Shown one piece after another: positions 10,901-22,524 of a stretch of 64,000 nucleotides of DNA. Both the position numbers and the translations under genes were made by a program. Location of the stretch: NCBI GenBank assembly GCA_964247055.1, contig OZ176055.1, positions 2,542,001-2,606,000 on the forward strand, written 5' to 3'. How positions within the stretch are numbered: position 1 is the first letter of the stretch; the number at the start of each line of letters is the position of its first letter. The DNA is from Paragordius varius. Taxonomy: Eukaryota; Nematomorpha. The notes beneath the pieces were generated by a model, which saw only the letters and a program-made list of their open reading frames with translations, did not search any database and was not told where the DNA came from.

Positions 10901-13900
10901 AAGCAATTTAAATTATTTTGTGGGAAAAAATATTTAATAAATGTGAAATTACTTTAAGGATTGAGGTGATGAGTGGTGTTCTAAATTAATGTGTTGTATG
11001 GGCGGAGTTGGCCATTTCCAACACAAAACGGGTATACGCTGACGAGATCTATACTTTGCAACGGATCTCAACAAATCTTCGCTTGCTCCACGGGGTACAC
11101 ATAGCTAAAGATAATTTTTGAAAATAATTTAAAGTAAGGTATCAAATTTTATTTTATATTTTCATACGATATCTTCGAGAACATAATTGGCTATTTAACA
11201 ATGCTTTTCATTTAAACAGTAAAATTTATAATTATAGGACAAAACATAAAAATTTAGGGCAAAATTTTTTCAAAAAACTATCATTCTTTTTCAAAACTTA
11301 ATATATCCTATTAAAAGCATATAATAACAATCGTAAAATATGTAATCATTGTGTTACCAATATACATCTCTATTTTTGAATTTAAGATTAAAACAATGAA
11401 ATATTTTAAAAAATCAATTAAAAGGTATGGTTTTATTAAAAAAATATTTGTTTTTATATTAGATGGCCGTATAAATTAAATTTTTACTGTATATATATAC
11501 CATATACAATTCAAATTCACCCCCGAACAATTCAAATTCATCCTTGAAATTCAAATTTACCCTTGAGCAATTCAAATTTATCCTCGAACAATTCAAATTC
11601 AACCTTAAACAATTAAAATTCACCTAAAAAATATTTTTTCAGTATTTTTTTAATTTTAAACAATATTTCGTTATTTAAATATATAAAAAATATAGGTATT
11701 TTTTAATTTTAAATACTAATTCAAGGGTGGCTTTAAACTGTAAATGGTATATTATATATGTATTGTATTTAATCAAGAATTAACTTAATTCTCAAATTAA
11801 TTTACGCAATGGTCAAAGAGAATAGTTGCGTAAAGCAAAATTTATATAAGATTTCATAAAACCAGTAGAATATTATAAAAAATTATAAAGTTATTTATTA
11901 TAAATTGAGTTTTTACATATGGTCATGGTATAGGCTTTCAACAATTTTAACAAAATTATGGTGTAAAATAAATGAAAATATATATATATATATATATATA
12001 TATACTACCAATGATGGATAAGTCTCACAAAATTTGTAATCTGCATTAATGTGAGTTAGCCTCCAATTCTCATCCGGTATACCCTAAAAATTAATTATAA
12101 TTATAATGAATAAAACATATAAAATATTAATATGTTGCCATAGCAAATTAATCATTGAGATAATTTTAACCGTTTTTTTTCAAATATAAATCATAAAATT
12201 ATGATATAAAATAAGTGATTGTACTTACTAATCTTTGATATTCTCTGATTGGATCATAAACGCTCCAACCATTAGTTTCAAATGGTTCAGTAAAGTAAAA
12301 GGCCCACAGAGGCTATCAAATAAATATATTTTAATATTCGATATTCATAATTTTAATGCAAATTAATATTTTTACATAAGGCATATAATAAAATAATACA
12401 TTAAATAATTTTAGCACTATGCATTTAATAATAATGCCCATTTAAATTTTGCAAAAATTATATATATATATATATTATATATATATATATATAGCCTAAA
12501 TTTTAACAATTATATAATTAGTTTTATTTAAAAAATAAAATCATAGATTTATTTACGTAATAATAGCTATGCATTTATAGAAGTAATTACCAATAAAGAT
12601 AAAACTAAGTAAAAGGCCAAATTTTACAATTTTTTTCCTATAATCTTATATATTAAGCGTTTACCGACAATCAAAACTAACCAAAAGTCCCATTTACACA
12701 AAATTGTTGTTTTTTAAAAAAAAGCTCTCAATTAGTCTGATATTTTAAAACTTTCTTAAAAAAATTATTACATAATACCAAATTAATGTTTAATGGAAAG
12801 ACAGATTTATACAATTGTTCGTAGAATGTTCGCCGTGAATGGTTTCGTGCTGGGAAAGAAAATCTCAAATATCGTAAATCCTATAAATTATTTAAAAAAT
12901 ATTATGTATGTCAAAAAGAGGGGAACCTTTTATAATGATGATATTTATTATTAGATATACTAGTCTTAATAAAAAAATAAGAATATAATATAACTATTGC
13001 AAATTTATAAAGACTAATTATTTAATAACAACCGTTTTAACAATATAAACCTATATTATTTGCTGTAATTTATAAAAACTTTACCAATTTATTTATAAGG
13101 GTGGTAAAAGAGAGAGAAGAAAAAGACAAAATGTTAAACCTAAAAAGTATAAATGTTGATAATTAAAAGCACGCATTTAATCACGACGCATCATTTAAGA
13201 ATTATTAATAAAATTTAAGACATTTCCCTATCATAATATTTATTTAAATTGCAAAAAGTACCCAATTGACTTTTAAAATTCTAAATTTACCCTTATAATT
13301 ATAACCAAACCTTTTATATTTTCAACAAAGCGTATAATTGTAATAAAGTATTTGTTTTAAGGATAATTTTATTTTTTACTTTGTCAATTTTTAAAAAAAT
13401 TAAAAATATAGACATTTTAATGCAAGTTACATTTTTAAATTTTGTTAATATAATTTTTAACAAATCAAGCCGCTTAACATAAATAATATCGAAAATTGTC
13501 ATATATATGATATTTTTCCTTTATTCACTAATATAAAATTGGAACATTTTATAAGTTAGTTTAGTCTAAAACCACAATATTTAAATTTTAGAAACGATAA
13601 AAAATGTGAAAAGTTAGATTAATAATGTTAAATGTAATTTGAGGTGTTATACATGTAGAAATTAAATAGACCAATTTTTTTTAATTTTAATAAATGCAAA
13701 AAATAAATGTCCTGATATTAATAATATATATGGATAGTTGTGATATTTTACGTTAATAAATAAAAATTATGCTATAAATTGTATAAAATTAAATTTATAT
13801 ATTAAGTATAGAAAAAAATCAAATGATCAAACGTAAACGTATCGCAAATTGTAAATATGTATCATAAGAATATAAATATATTACTTTACAATAAACTACA

Positions 13901-14180
13901 ATCCCATAATTATTATCGCCTGGATTCGCTACAGTACTTTGATTTCCGAATTTTTCGATTCGATTAATCACGCCAAGGGGCAAATCTAAAATAACATCCT
14001 TAATTTAGTTAAAAATATACTTTAGGCGTAAAAAACATTAATCTAAAAGTAGTAACGCCGATGGTACCATTAATAATTCCATTGAATGGGCAAAGAAAAT
14101 TAACGTTTTGACCTAAATATTTATTTTTAATTACTTTCGCACACCATATTCTCTCCGTGAAAAAATTGTATCAGGTTCAT
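4934..14180 (-). CDS. MTMR2: Myotubularin phosphoinositide 3-phosphatase (MTM1/MTMR1/MTMR2 group)
   Basis: Sixteen exons join in frame on the minus strand: 14135-14180, 14021-14112, 13885-13998, 12779-12880, 12229-12312, 12009-12083, 10953-11104, 9988-10195, 9499-9590, 8993-9086, 8585-8683, 8219-8326, 7392-7859, 6827-7030, 5886-6131, 4934-5248. They total 2499 bases (832 codons plus TAA). Order: PH-GRAM ([29 protein letters not shown]), linker [13 protein letters not shown], phosphatase domain ([30 protein letters not shown]), P-loop [36 protein letters not shown], then a C-terminal coiled coil ([18 protein letters not shown]). The catalytic Cys and Arg are intact, so it should remove the 3-phosphate from PI3P and PI(3,5)P2 on endosomes. 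No FYVE domain. The ATG at 14178-14180 is the nearest in-frame Met before the GRAM domain; an extra 5' exon is possible. Odd: two 22-nt introns and a 156-codon insertion exon. Confidence 0.9.
5297..5480 (+). repeat. Fragment of the 802-1892 repeat family
   Basis: GAGATATTATGG, TTATCATTTTAG and CCTAAAATCATATA appear in the same order as near 970-1020. The fragment lies just upstream (minus strand) of the last myotubularin exon, inside the intron. Confidence 0.5.
6149..6497. repeat. Foldback element, family gamma, copy 1 (myotubularin intron)
   Basis: It starts TATATCATTT and ends AAATGGGATATA, decayed forms of TATACCATTT...AAATGGTATA. The left arm repeats AAATTCACCCTTGAACAATT-type units; the right arm carries the complement (GGGTGAATTTGAATTGTT, TTCAAGGGTAATT). 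The central A+T-rich part is also symmetric. The element lies between the exons 5886-6131 and 6827-7030. Confidence 0.65.
7392..7859 (-). other. Low-complexity insertion exon inside the phosphatase domain
   Basis: A 468-base phase 0/0 exon. It begins [10 protein letters not shown], which aligns with RVGHGDKNH of vertebrate MTMR2. It then adds about 140 residues rich in Ser, Thr and Asn, with a proline run VPPPPPYEM. The domain resumes in the next exon at [14 protein letters not shown]. The length is a multiple of three and the phases are symmetric, so skipping would keep the frame. PPPPPY contains a PPxY motif of the kind bound by WW domains (motif knowledge; binding is inference). Confidence 0.75.
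8585..8683 (-). other. Myotubularin exon with the catalytic P-loop
   Basis: This 99-base, phase 0/0 exon reads [15 protein letters not shown], then the CX5R signature [11 protein letters not shown]. The nucleophile Cys, both Asp residues and the Arg expected for active myotubularins are present, so this is not one of the inactive pseudophosphatase members. AG precedes the exon on the minus strand and GT follows. Confidence 0.9.
9231..9251. repeat. Homopolymer of 21 C in a myotubularin intron
   Basis: An uninterrupted C run (G run on the transcript strand) in an otherwise A+T-rich intron between exons 8993-9086 and 9499-9590. Its length may be unstable or misassembled. Confidence 0.9.
11217..11489. 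repeat. MITE family eta, copy 1 (myotubularin intron)
   Basis: Starts CAGTAAAATTTATAATTATAG with GGACAAAACATAAAAAT; ends TTTTTATATTAG...CCGTATAAATT...TTTTTACTG. The inverted ends match four other copies in the window (44189, 50354, 58713, 60435). CAGT ends recall Tc1/mariner-type inverted repeats. No coding. Confidence 0.6.
11496..11751. repeat. Foldback element, family gamma, copy 2 (myotubularin intron)
   Basis: Starts TATACCATATACAATTC and ends GTAAATGGTATA. The left arm has about six units of 21 bp (core CAATTCAAATTCACCCTTG). The right arm has collapsed to about one unit. It abuts the eta MITE ending at 11489. Confidence 0.75.
13999..14020 (-). other. 22-nt intron in the myotubularin gene
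   Basis: On the minus strand it runs GTATAT...ATTAAG and contains an in-frame TAA if read through. Its removal joins [11 protein letters not shown] to [16 protein letters not shown], a continuous match to the GRAM domain. Canonical GT-AG ends. Confidence 0.75.
14113..14134 (-). other. 22-nt intron in the myotubularin gene
   Basis: On the minus strand it runs GTAATT...ATTTAG. Removing exactly these 22 bases joins FHGENMVCE to [10 protein letters not shown] and restores the same residue count between the LPGE-like and CPF motifs as in vertebrate MTMR2. The length is not a multiple of three, so read-through would break the frame. Confidence 0.75.
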
Positions 14181-14273
14181 ATGAATTAACTCAAAAGTGA
14201 GTGTTTCGATGAATGCAATATAATATACAAGTGCATGATATATAAAATGCAGTATTACAAATAATTATGATTA

Positions 14274-14305
<32 letters not shown>

Positions 14306-17300
14306 CTAAGCATCAAAATTCTTGTGGTGGTTTTGGTTTTCAGATTTAAGAGTAATTTAAGAAATTTATATGTCGGATTCATGTCCCAAATCACCGATAT
14401 AATAAATTTTGTTATTAAAAAAAGTTCCATGTCAAACTACCACGCCATTATTATTTTACGAAATTTTTACAAAATAGGATACTCTCTTTTTATAGGATAA
14501 ATTAAAGCTTATTTTTTTAAATTACATCTAACATTAGAAATAAAAAAGGGGTTTGTTGTTTGAAAGTAAATCATTCCTAAACTTGCAAGTCTAGACAGAA
14601 TTTTTTTATCACCGCACCCCCTGTTTATTAAAATGCATACTTAAATTAGAAACAATTTTTAGTGTGTTTTTTTAAATCGCATTATACTGTATATTAAAAT
14701 AATATAAAAACAAAATCTGCTTATTTTAGTTTACTTATATAATTTCTATTAGAATAGAAGCATAAATTTAAATTTGTACCGTTTCCTCAGTAGTTTAAAA
14801 GATTGACCTGAATTTAGTCCGGGGTATTTATACCCCAATTTGAATTGAAGTGGTAAAATAAAACAAAAAATACCCATTTCGCAATAAAAAATTTTAAATA
14901 TATGCATTTTACCTAAAAATTTAGTTTAAAGTAAAATTTTAATAAAGGATACTTCATACTTGTTGACGCATAATGGAAACGGTTTAAAAACGGCTTTTAT
15001 AAAACACTTCTATATTATTCGTGATGTAGATATCTACCGTTTCAGAATTTCAATTTAAATGTTTGTTTTGGTATTTGGTGCATTTTCGTGAAAAAACACA
15101 ATATAGAGATATATTAATCGAAATTTTGTGGTGGAAGAAATGTTAAGTATCATGTAGAAAAAATTTATTTAAAATATCAAACCGTTTCTACCATTATTTG
15201 AAATATGAAGTACCTTTCAATAAAATCCTGCTAAAAAATAATTTTTATTTTGCATTTTAATATTTTTGGGTAATATTAAAAAAATTAATTAGCATATATT
15301 TAACTTTGGGTGGGGTAATAAAAAAATTTTTTTGGAATGACTTGTAAGTTTTTCAAGTCATGGCTTGCTTTCATATGATAAAAAAAGTTAGGGAATTCAA
15401 GCAAGAAAACTTGAAGAGGTGATAAAAATATGATTAAGAAAAACTTGAAGATATTGCAAGTGTGGTATAGGGCACACTTGACATATTTAAAAATTTGGAT
15501 AAAAACTCTGGTAACTTTGTGTATATAATTTAGGTTATATATGTAGATGGAACCTTTGACGTATATATTTGATATTTGGCTAATTTTATAATTCAAACTG
15601 GGTGGATACAGAAGCAAACGAAATGTTTGAAAACTGTACAAAACGTGTTTAAATAGGAATTAAAGTATCCTATTATAATTTCTATGAACTCACAACACCA
15701 TATGCAAAATCACAGGTTTATTTTAAATTTATTTTGAGGAAACTAACTCTTCAAATCCGGTTAAATTTTTTTGGTTTTATTAACTCCCACATAATTTGAA
15801 TTGGGTGGTAAAAATGTTACATTCATAACACTGGACAACAAATTTTTCTGCCACTCGAGTTTTTTGCATTTTCTGATATTTAGTATCATTTTAACAGTAA
15901 ATCTGAAATAAAAATTATAACTCAAGAATTTTGTATTAATTGATTTTTTACAAATGGGAATTACTTGTATATTTTCAAAGAAAAACATTTTTTAGTAAAA
16001 TTTTGATAAAGAGGGCGCATAATATCACTCGAAAGAGTAATAAAAACTAAATAAAATGCATACTATTATGTATTACATTGACAGTTAATATTGGACACAA
16101 AGGGCGACAAACGCGCAAAGCGAGAGCATTTTTTTTTATTATATTTTAAACTAATGGATGAAAATAGCTCAAACTTTGTTTAGATGGTGATGATTATCCA
16201 AAAAGATAACACAAGAAAGTTTTTTTGATTAAAACATTTTTTATTGCTTTTATGTCACTCAAAACAGCCATTTTTTTTGTTTTCTAACAATTACCATCTC
16301 ATCAATATTAATTTATTTTCTTTACGAGGGTGATAATTTCGAAATTTTAAAGATAAAAACAAAGTTTAAGGTAATTTTGTTCTTTTATAGCCATTATATA
16401 ATAAATTTACAGTTATTATGCATTTTAGTATCCACTAGGTAAAATATTTATGATAATAATAATTTTCATTAAAGAGCAAACCAAAAGCTTTTTCAAACAT
16501 TTTTTTTAAATTAAATACTAATATAACCCTAATAATTATATTAAAATAATTTATATGATTTTCAAATTGTCTGTAAAAATTCTTGATTTATTTAAGGATT
16601 GAAAATTACGACCATTTGAATCCAAATAACTTTTACATCATATTCATTTTGACTTACTACCATTTAAAAGATGCAGTTTTTTACGCTCTTTCGAATGATA
16701 AAAAATATATGGCTTCATATCTAAAACTTTTAATTTTCGAAATTTCGAGTTTAATGTTAAATCGGGGCCAAAAATTATCGATAACTCTAATATAAAAAAT
16801 TCTTGAATGCTAGCTTAATTTCCTTTTCAGATATACTAATTATGTACTTAAATGAAATAAATTTTAAATTTACAAGAATGGCAGTTTAAAAAAATTAAAA
16901 TTTGTTGTTCAGTGTAAGCAAAAAACTTGACTTAAGCGATGGTATTTTTGCGTTTATTGGGCATTTTAAGAGAGCAAAAAAGTAGGGATCTTGGAGACTA
17001 CATAAAAATTTTTTTGAATATATTGTTTTGTTTTAATATGTAGTTTATATATGTTGGTGATATTTTTGAATAAAGCCTTTAGCTTGCATCGAAAAATTAT
17101 ATTCAAATGTGGACAAATTTCGTCATTTTTTGATATGGATCACTCACCACAAAGGTTTAAGTAACTTCATGTTTTCCTCCTAAGGGCCAAAACTAAAAGT
17201 TCCAAGATATCTGATACATTTTGTTATCAGAATATATGTTTTTAACCAGGTTATTTTTAAACCCTCATTTTTGTAAACAATATATATGTATACCGTAAGA

Positions 17301-18010
17301 ATTTAAAAATTTATTCGCTAATTGATATAAAAACAGAAATTTTTTTGCGTTAATTAAAAGTTTATTTTGGAGTTTTACAAAAAATATATTTTGAATATTA
17401 TTTTAAAAAACCTGTATCATAAAATTTTAATTTTTTACTAACTGGAAACATTAATTATCGCTTTAAGATTTGATTAAAAAATATAAAAATCAAGGTATTT
17501 TTTTATATAATTGTTTATAATCAAATCTTCGTTTAACATAAATAAACGCTAAAACCTAAAGAGTTTATGTAATGATAATAATCAATTAAAATAAATAGTA
17601 TTTTATTATATTTTATAAACACCTCATTATATTTCCAGAAAGACTTCAAACAAAATATGAGTAGTAAAACTAAAACATGAAGCAATCTAAAGAGATATTT
17701 TCACCCAAAATTCGTGGTGAGATAATTTCGCAATCCAAAAAATAACTTATAAAACAATTATCTTGTTGAAAATGTCATGTAGTTAAAAAATTAATTATTA
17801 AAATACTCTTATGTATTATGCCTGAAAACATGTGGTAAAATAATAAAAGAATTTTTTAAAAGTCAAACGGTTTCACAAACTCAAAAATTAAAGGCACCTG
17901 GCTCAATATTCAAAAGAACAATAATTTTATATTTTAATATTCATGCCATTGAATTTATAAAACTTCAATAAATGCATAATTGAGTTGTTTGCCTTGTTAG
18001 TGCCTTATTT
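14181..18010. repeat. Gene-free, mosaic of dispersed repeats
   Basis: No coding region is supported. Blocks recur elsewhere. About 16430-16800 matches about 36200-36560 in the same direction (for example TTATTTAAG, then CCAAATAACTTTTACATC, then ACTACCATTT). 17510-17565 matches 36002-36060 inverted (GCGTTTAT, ACGAAGAT). About 14860-15000 matches 38078-38190 inverted (CCGTTTCCAT, TATTGCGAAAT). 15838-15900 matches 30790-30840 (TTTCTGCCACTCGAG, CATTTTAACAGTAAA). A TA microsatellite lies at 14279-14306. The element type is unknown. Confidence 0.55.
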
Positions 18011-19362
18011 TATACCATTTTTCATACAAAAACATCATTTTTTCAATCAAACGCACCATTTTTTCAAGCAAAGGCAACAACTTTTTAAGCAAATGCAACA
18101 TTTTTTCAAGCAAGGACAACATATTTTAAAAAACGCAGCATTTTTTCAACCAAAGACAACATTTTTTCAAGCAGAAACAACACTTTTTATAATATTATAA
18201 AGAACTATTTTTTGTATGACAATATTAATTATTTTTTAAATTATAAGTTAATGTAATTTTTACCATTGAATAATGATTTTTATCGTTTTACATCAATATT
18301 TGATGGTAAATTAATTGATTAAACATTTTGATTTTGCCCATAAATTGCCTTATTTGTTTTTAATTATATTTTTCTTTTACATCTTTTGTTTCCCCTATAA
18401 TCAATTTATATAATTTGCACGAGTGTCTTTAATTATTTAAAGTTGGTCGATGAACACTTCAAGTTGATCCTTCAATATTTTAATTTTGATTCTACCTTTT
18501 ATTAATAAAGCAATTAAATATATTTATCCTATCATTTTTAACCTATTCTCTTTATTAAACTTTTAAATGAATAGCAACTTTTTTTCATGATAACCGTATA
18601 TCCTTATGATTTCTGTAAAAATTTTTTTAACCCTATTTAAAAATATCTAAGTTTTATGGGTTATTGATTGTAGTATTTAGTTAATAACATTTAGTATATA
18701 ATATTGATAACTTAGCTCGAAACAAGTTGTTTTTATTGAAATATTATTTTGAATGAAACATTAATAAAGCTATTAGGTTAAATTTAAAAGTAATTACATA
18801 CAAAAATAACGGTTGTATGCTGCATAAATGTAAGGACCAACTAAGTGAAGGACAACTTTAAATATTTAAAGACACTCTTGATGTGCAAATTATATAAATT
18901 GATTATAGTAGAAACTAAAGATGTAAAAGAAAAATATAATTAATAAAAACAAATAAGGCAATTTATGGGCAAAATCAAAATGTTTAATCAATTAATTTAC
19001 CATCAAATATTGATGTAAAACGATAAAAATCATTATTCAATGGTAAAAATTACATTAACTTATAATTTAAAAAATAATTAATATTGTCATACAAAAAATA
19101 GTAATTCTTTATAATATTATAAAAAGTGTTGTTTTAACTTGAAAAAAAGTTGTCATTAATTGAAAAATGCTGCGTTTGGATGAAAAAATGTTGTCTTTGG
19201 ATGAAAAAATGTTGCGTTTGCTTAAAAAAATGTTGTTTTTGCTTGAAATAATGTTGCATTTGCCTGAAAAGTTGTTGCCTTTGCTTGAAAAAATGTTGCG
19301 TTTGTTTGAAAAAATGGTGCGTTTGATTGAAAAAATGATGTTTTTGCATGAAAAATGGTATA
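18011..19362. repeat. Foldback element, family alpha, copy 1 (1.35 kb palindrome)
   Basis: Starts TATACCATTTTTCATACAAA and ends TTTGCATGAAAAATGGTATA, with TA outside each end. Each arm is first a tandem array of 21-bp units (core CATTTTTTCAAGCAAACGC, about 8-11 copies, more diverged than in copy 2). A unique A+T-rich part follows, inverted in the other arm (TTTTTATCGTTTTACATCAA with its complement; GCCCATAAATTGCC with GGCAATTTATGGGC). The inner units are of delta type (AGTTGGTC, AAGGACCAACT). Nearly the whole element can fold on itself. Open frames seen in all phases are by-products of the 21-bp period. Confidence 0.85.
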
Positions 19363-20321
19363 TAAATATCTGAAATGGTCGAAAATTTTAGTATAATGTG
19401 AATTGAATGGCAAATTATTACATTTAAAACAAGACTTGAATTAATTGTTCTTTTATCACCGATCTTCAAGTGTTCCCTTGTTGGGTTAAGCAAACTTGCT
19501 CCCTAGCCACGCCTGACTTGCAAGTCAAGGGCTATATTTTTATTATCATCTGCCACTATAACAAAATGGATACAAAATGGTTTTGGACCTCATGATTGAT
19601 AAAATGTTTACACTTTGTGGTATCCTACTAACGCAAAATGCACTTAGTAAATGAAAAATTTTGGATGACTTCACAAAATATCATTAATATACATTATTAA
19701 AAACCTTCGCCAATTTGAAACTTTTGAAGTCCTTAAATAATATATTTATATACATATTTGAGAAAATGTATCAGAACATGGTGCTTTAAGTGGGGATTAC
19801 GCGTGATAAAAGAAAGGTATATGCACTTTTACGGGAATTGCTAGATATTAAAAAACCAGATAACCAATATCAAATAAATTCTAATAAAAGCAGTATTCTT
19901 CATTCCAAAAATAGATAATCTAGTGTCCTTAGACAATATCTTCACTAAGTAATATTTAATTCCAATATAGCTTAATTATTTTTTGTTATTATTTTTATTT
20001 AGTTTGACGTATTTTAGTATTTTCAGACATTAAAGAGCAAAAAACTCCCAATATAGTGTGAGTAATTCCAAAAAATAAAAACTGATCTTTCTATATAAGT
20101 TAATTAAAAATGATAAAATGACGAATTTCAGTTAATAGTTCTATAATGAAAGCTGATATATTTTAATATTATAAAAGGATGGGGTTTTAAATATTGAACA
20201 CCAAGAATTTATAATATTTCTGTTTAAAGGTGTACTGCCAAATTTGGGGTATAAAGGAAAAATTTTAAATATAATATATTTGGATAGTAGCTTTCAGAAT
20301 CAGAAAAAATTTAAGCTAACG

Positions 20322-20352
<31 letters not shown>

Positions 20353-20449
20353 GGAAATATTAACTAATCACGCATGTAAGCTAACAGCTGTAAAAAATAT
20401 TTTATTTACTGAATAAAAAGCCTAAAACTTTCAAATTTATGAACAATAA
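19363..20449. other. Gene-free, dispersed repeat fragments
   Basis: 19436-19570 resembles segments near 15300-15480, 24770-24900 and 32500-32640 (GATAAAA..., TTGCAAGTCAAG, GCCAC blocks). 20030-20300 is inverted relative to 25640-25880 (AAAGCTGATA with TATCAGCTTTC; TTCAGTTAATA with TATTAACTGAA). A TA microsatellite lies at 20321-20349. No gene seen. Confidence 0.5.
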
Positions 20450-22001
20450 TCTATATATTTATAAAAATGGTAAGTGTTAGCTTTGTGATATGTTTCCGGA
20501 AATCCGGTAGACCCATTCAAATCCAAATGTCGAAAAAACATAATAATCAATGAATGCCCCAACAATAGCTTCGCCCTTTTTTAATTAAGCCCCCTGTTCG
20601 GGACCACCCCGTGTAAAAAACGCTTTTTGAAAACAAAAGTCCACAAAAATCGTGTCTCTACGATTTTCCGGAAAACGTGTTGGACGATTTGATTTTAAAT
20701 ATGTTTATTTTGTACTTATTTTCAGCGCTGAACATAGTCGGCTTACTTTTTAATTTAAGCCCTCTTTGCCCGCTCCCACCCGTAAAATAAAGCCCACAAA
20801 AATAATTTTTTGAATCTAGTTTTTGCCCAAAGTATGAGACCGTAATAATTCCATAGGGATTCCAGGTATTCCTTTTTAAAAAGCAAAATTTTTTATTCAA
20901 GCGCTTTTTTGTATCAGTCTCTGGGTAGGGGGCTACCCGCCTAAAACTGCGACACTATATCGAGGTTGCGTTGTTTAGGAGTTTTTTTTCAGAAAATAAG
21001 GCAAAATTTCAAGTCGAGCGGTTTTAAATTTAGCCGTTTATTAGGCCCTTTACGCCCTAAAAAATGCGCTATCCTTCAACTATTATAGTTTTAAAGCCTT
21101 TTTTCCAAAATCTTTAAGAACATATGGAATGAAAATTACCCTAATTTTTATTAAACGTCTTTTTTATATTGGCATTTGGTTAGGGGCTACCCGCCAACAA
21201 CGGAGTCACCATATCGATGCAGCATGCCTTTGGAGTTAAAATTCAGAACTATGATTCTAATAGGAACATATAGAATCCATGATAATTCCAGATATTCCTT
21301 GTATAAAGGCAATATTTTTGCTCAATGCTTTTTTTATATCTGCCCCTGGGTAGGATAACCGCCAAAACCGCGCACTATATAGCAATAGCTTTGTTCTGGG
21401 GCTAATTTACTGAAATTTTATGAAGCTTATGAGCTCTTTAAAAGCTTGAATTATTACCTGTAACTAGGCAATGAAGGTCAGGTTTTTTTTATTAGCCGTT
21501 AATTTGGGGTCCTTATACCCTAAAAATACGCCATCAATAACGTTAGTGTTATATTTTGTCAAATTACCCATGAATGGTAAAAGTTAATTCCAAATATATT
21601 ATATTAAAGGCAAAGAATTTAACTCAGCGCCTTTTTCATATAGGTCTATGGGTAGGGGTCTACCGGTTTAAAAATAAGACCATACAAAAATGGCTTGGTC
21701 TTGGATTTAATTTTAAAAAAAAAAACTTAAGAAGGAATACCCGATGTCAAAAATAAAACTTTCTTTGCACGTTTCACCCAATAATTACTTATGTTTTTTA
21801 TAGTAAGATCATTGCTGAATAAATATATATTTTTTGTTAACATAGTTAGTGTGGGGGCCTTTATACTATAAAACTCGCTCACCAATATGGTTCTGAGGCT
21901 ATTTTTCGCCAAAATTATGAGATCATAAAAAATTAAATAGAAGTGCAGATCGCGTATAAAGGCTAAAAAAAATTGCTCCTCCCCACAGGAAGTCCGGCTA
22001 G
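20450..22001 (+). mobile_element. Non-autonomous Helitron, about 1.55 kb
   Basis: TC start (TCTATATATTTATAAAA after A) and CTAG at 21998-22001 followed by T. The interior repeats a motif series, including GGGTAGGGGCTACCCGCC, several times at about 300-bp spacing (near 20925, 21180, 21350, 21650). The element thus seems built from internal diverged duplications. It is collinear with the minus-strand copy at 32862-34361. The 3' hairpin is weak here (GGAAGTCCGG). No Rep/Hel coding. Confidence 0.7.
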
Positions 22002-22524
22002 TAAATTATAAAATTATAAACTTTTAACATTCGTTTGCTTTTAAATCTGGGGAATTTTGTAAAAAACAAAATTAATAATTAATACGTTTGAAGACGAAAT
22101 AGTTTATAAATTTAGGTGATATAAATGTTCAGCATCAGAATTAATTAAAAAACTGTTTTGTTAATATATTCTAACGAATTTATACCGTTACCCTTGTGCC
22201 TCAAATAGCATGAAGTATACGCTTCAACTCATTATTGTCTTAAATTTAGAAAAAAGTATACATTTGTAAAGTTATTTTTAATTAATGCCAAAATTTAGCA
22301 TATAGATAAGATTTTAACGCAAAATCTCGTCTTTACGTTATTTTAAGAGAGCTAGAGCGAAAAAAATTTAGACTTTAGCACCCACTAAAAATTAAATTTT
22401 TTGAAAAATATTGTCCTTTTTATATGACTTATATTCATTTGGCGCTATTTCCGAAGGAAACATTCAGCTCCTAAAAATATTTTATTAAAAAACGTGGGCA
22501 AATTTTATTACTTTCCAAATGAAG
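22002..22524. other. Gene-free spacer
   Basis: A+T-rich sequence between the Helitron and the foldback element; nothing recognised. Confidence 0.4.

Noticed and set aside
20658-21912. Small open frames on both strands in the 1.55 kb Helitron
   Set aside because: Not shared with the collinear copy at 32862-34361 and no domain seen.
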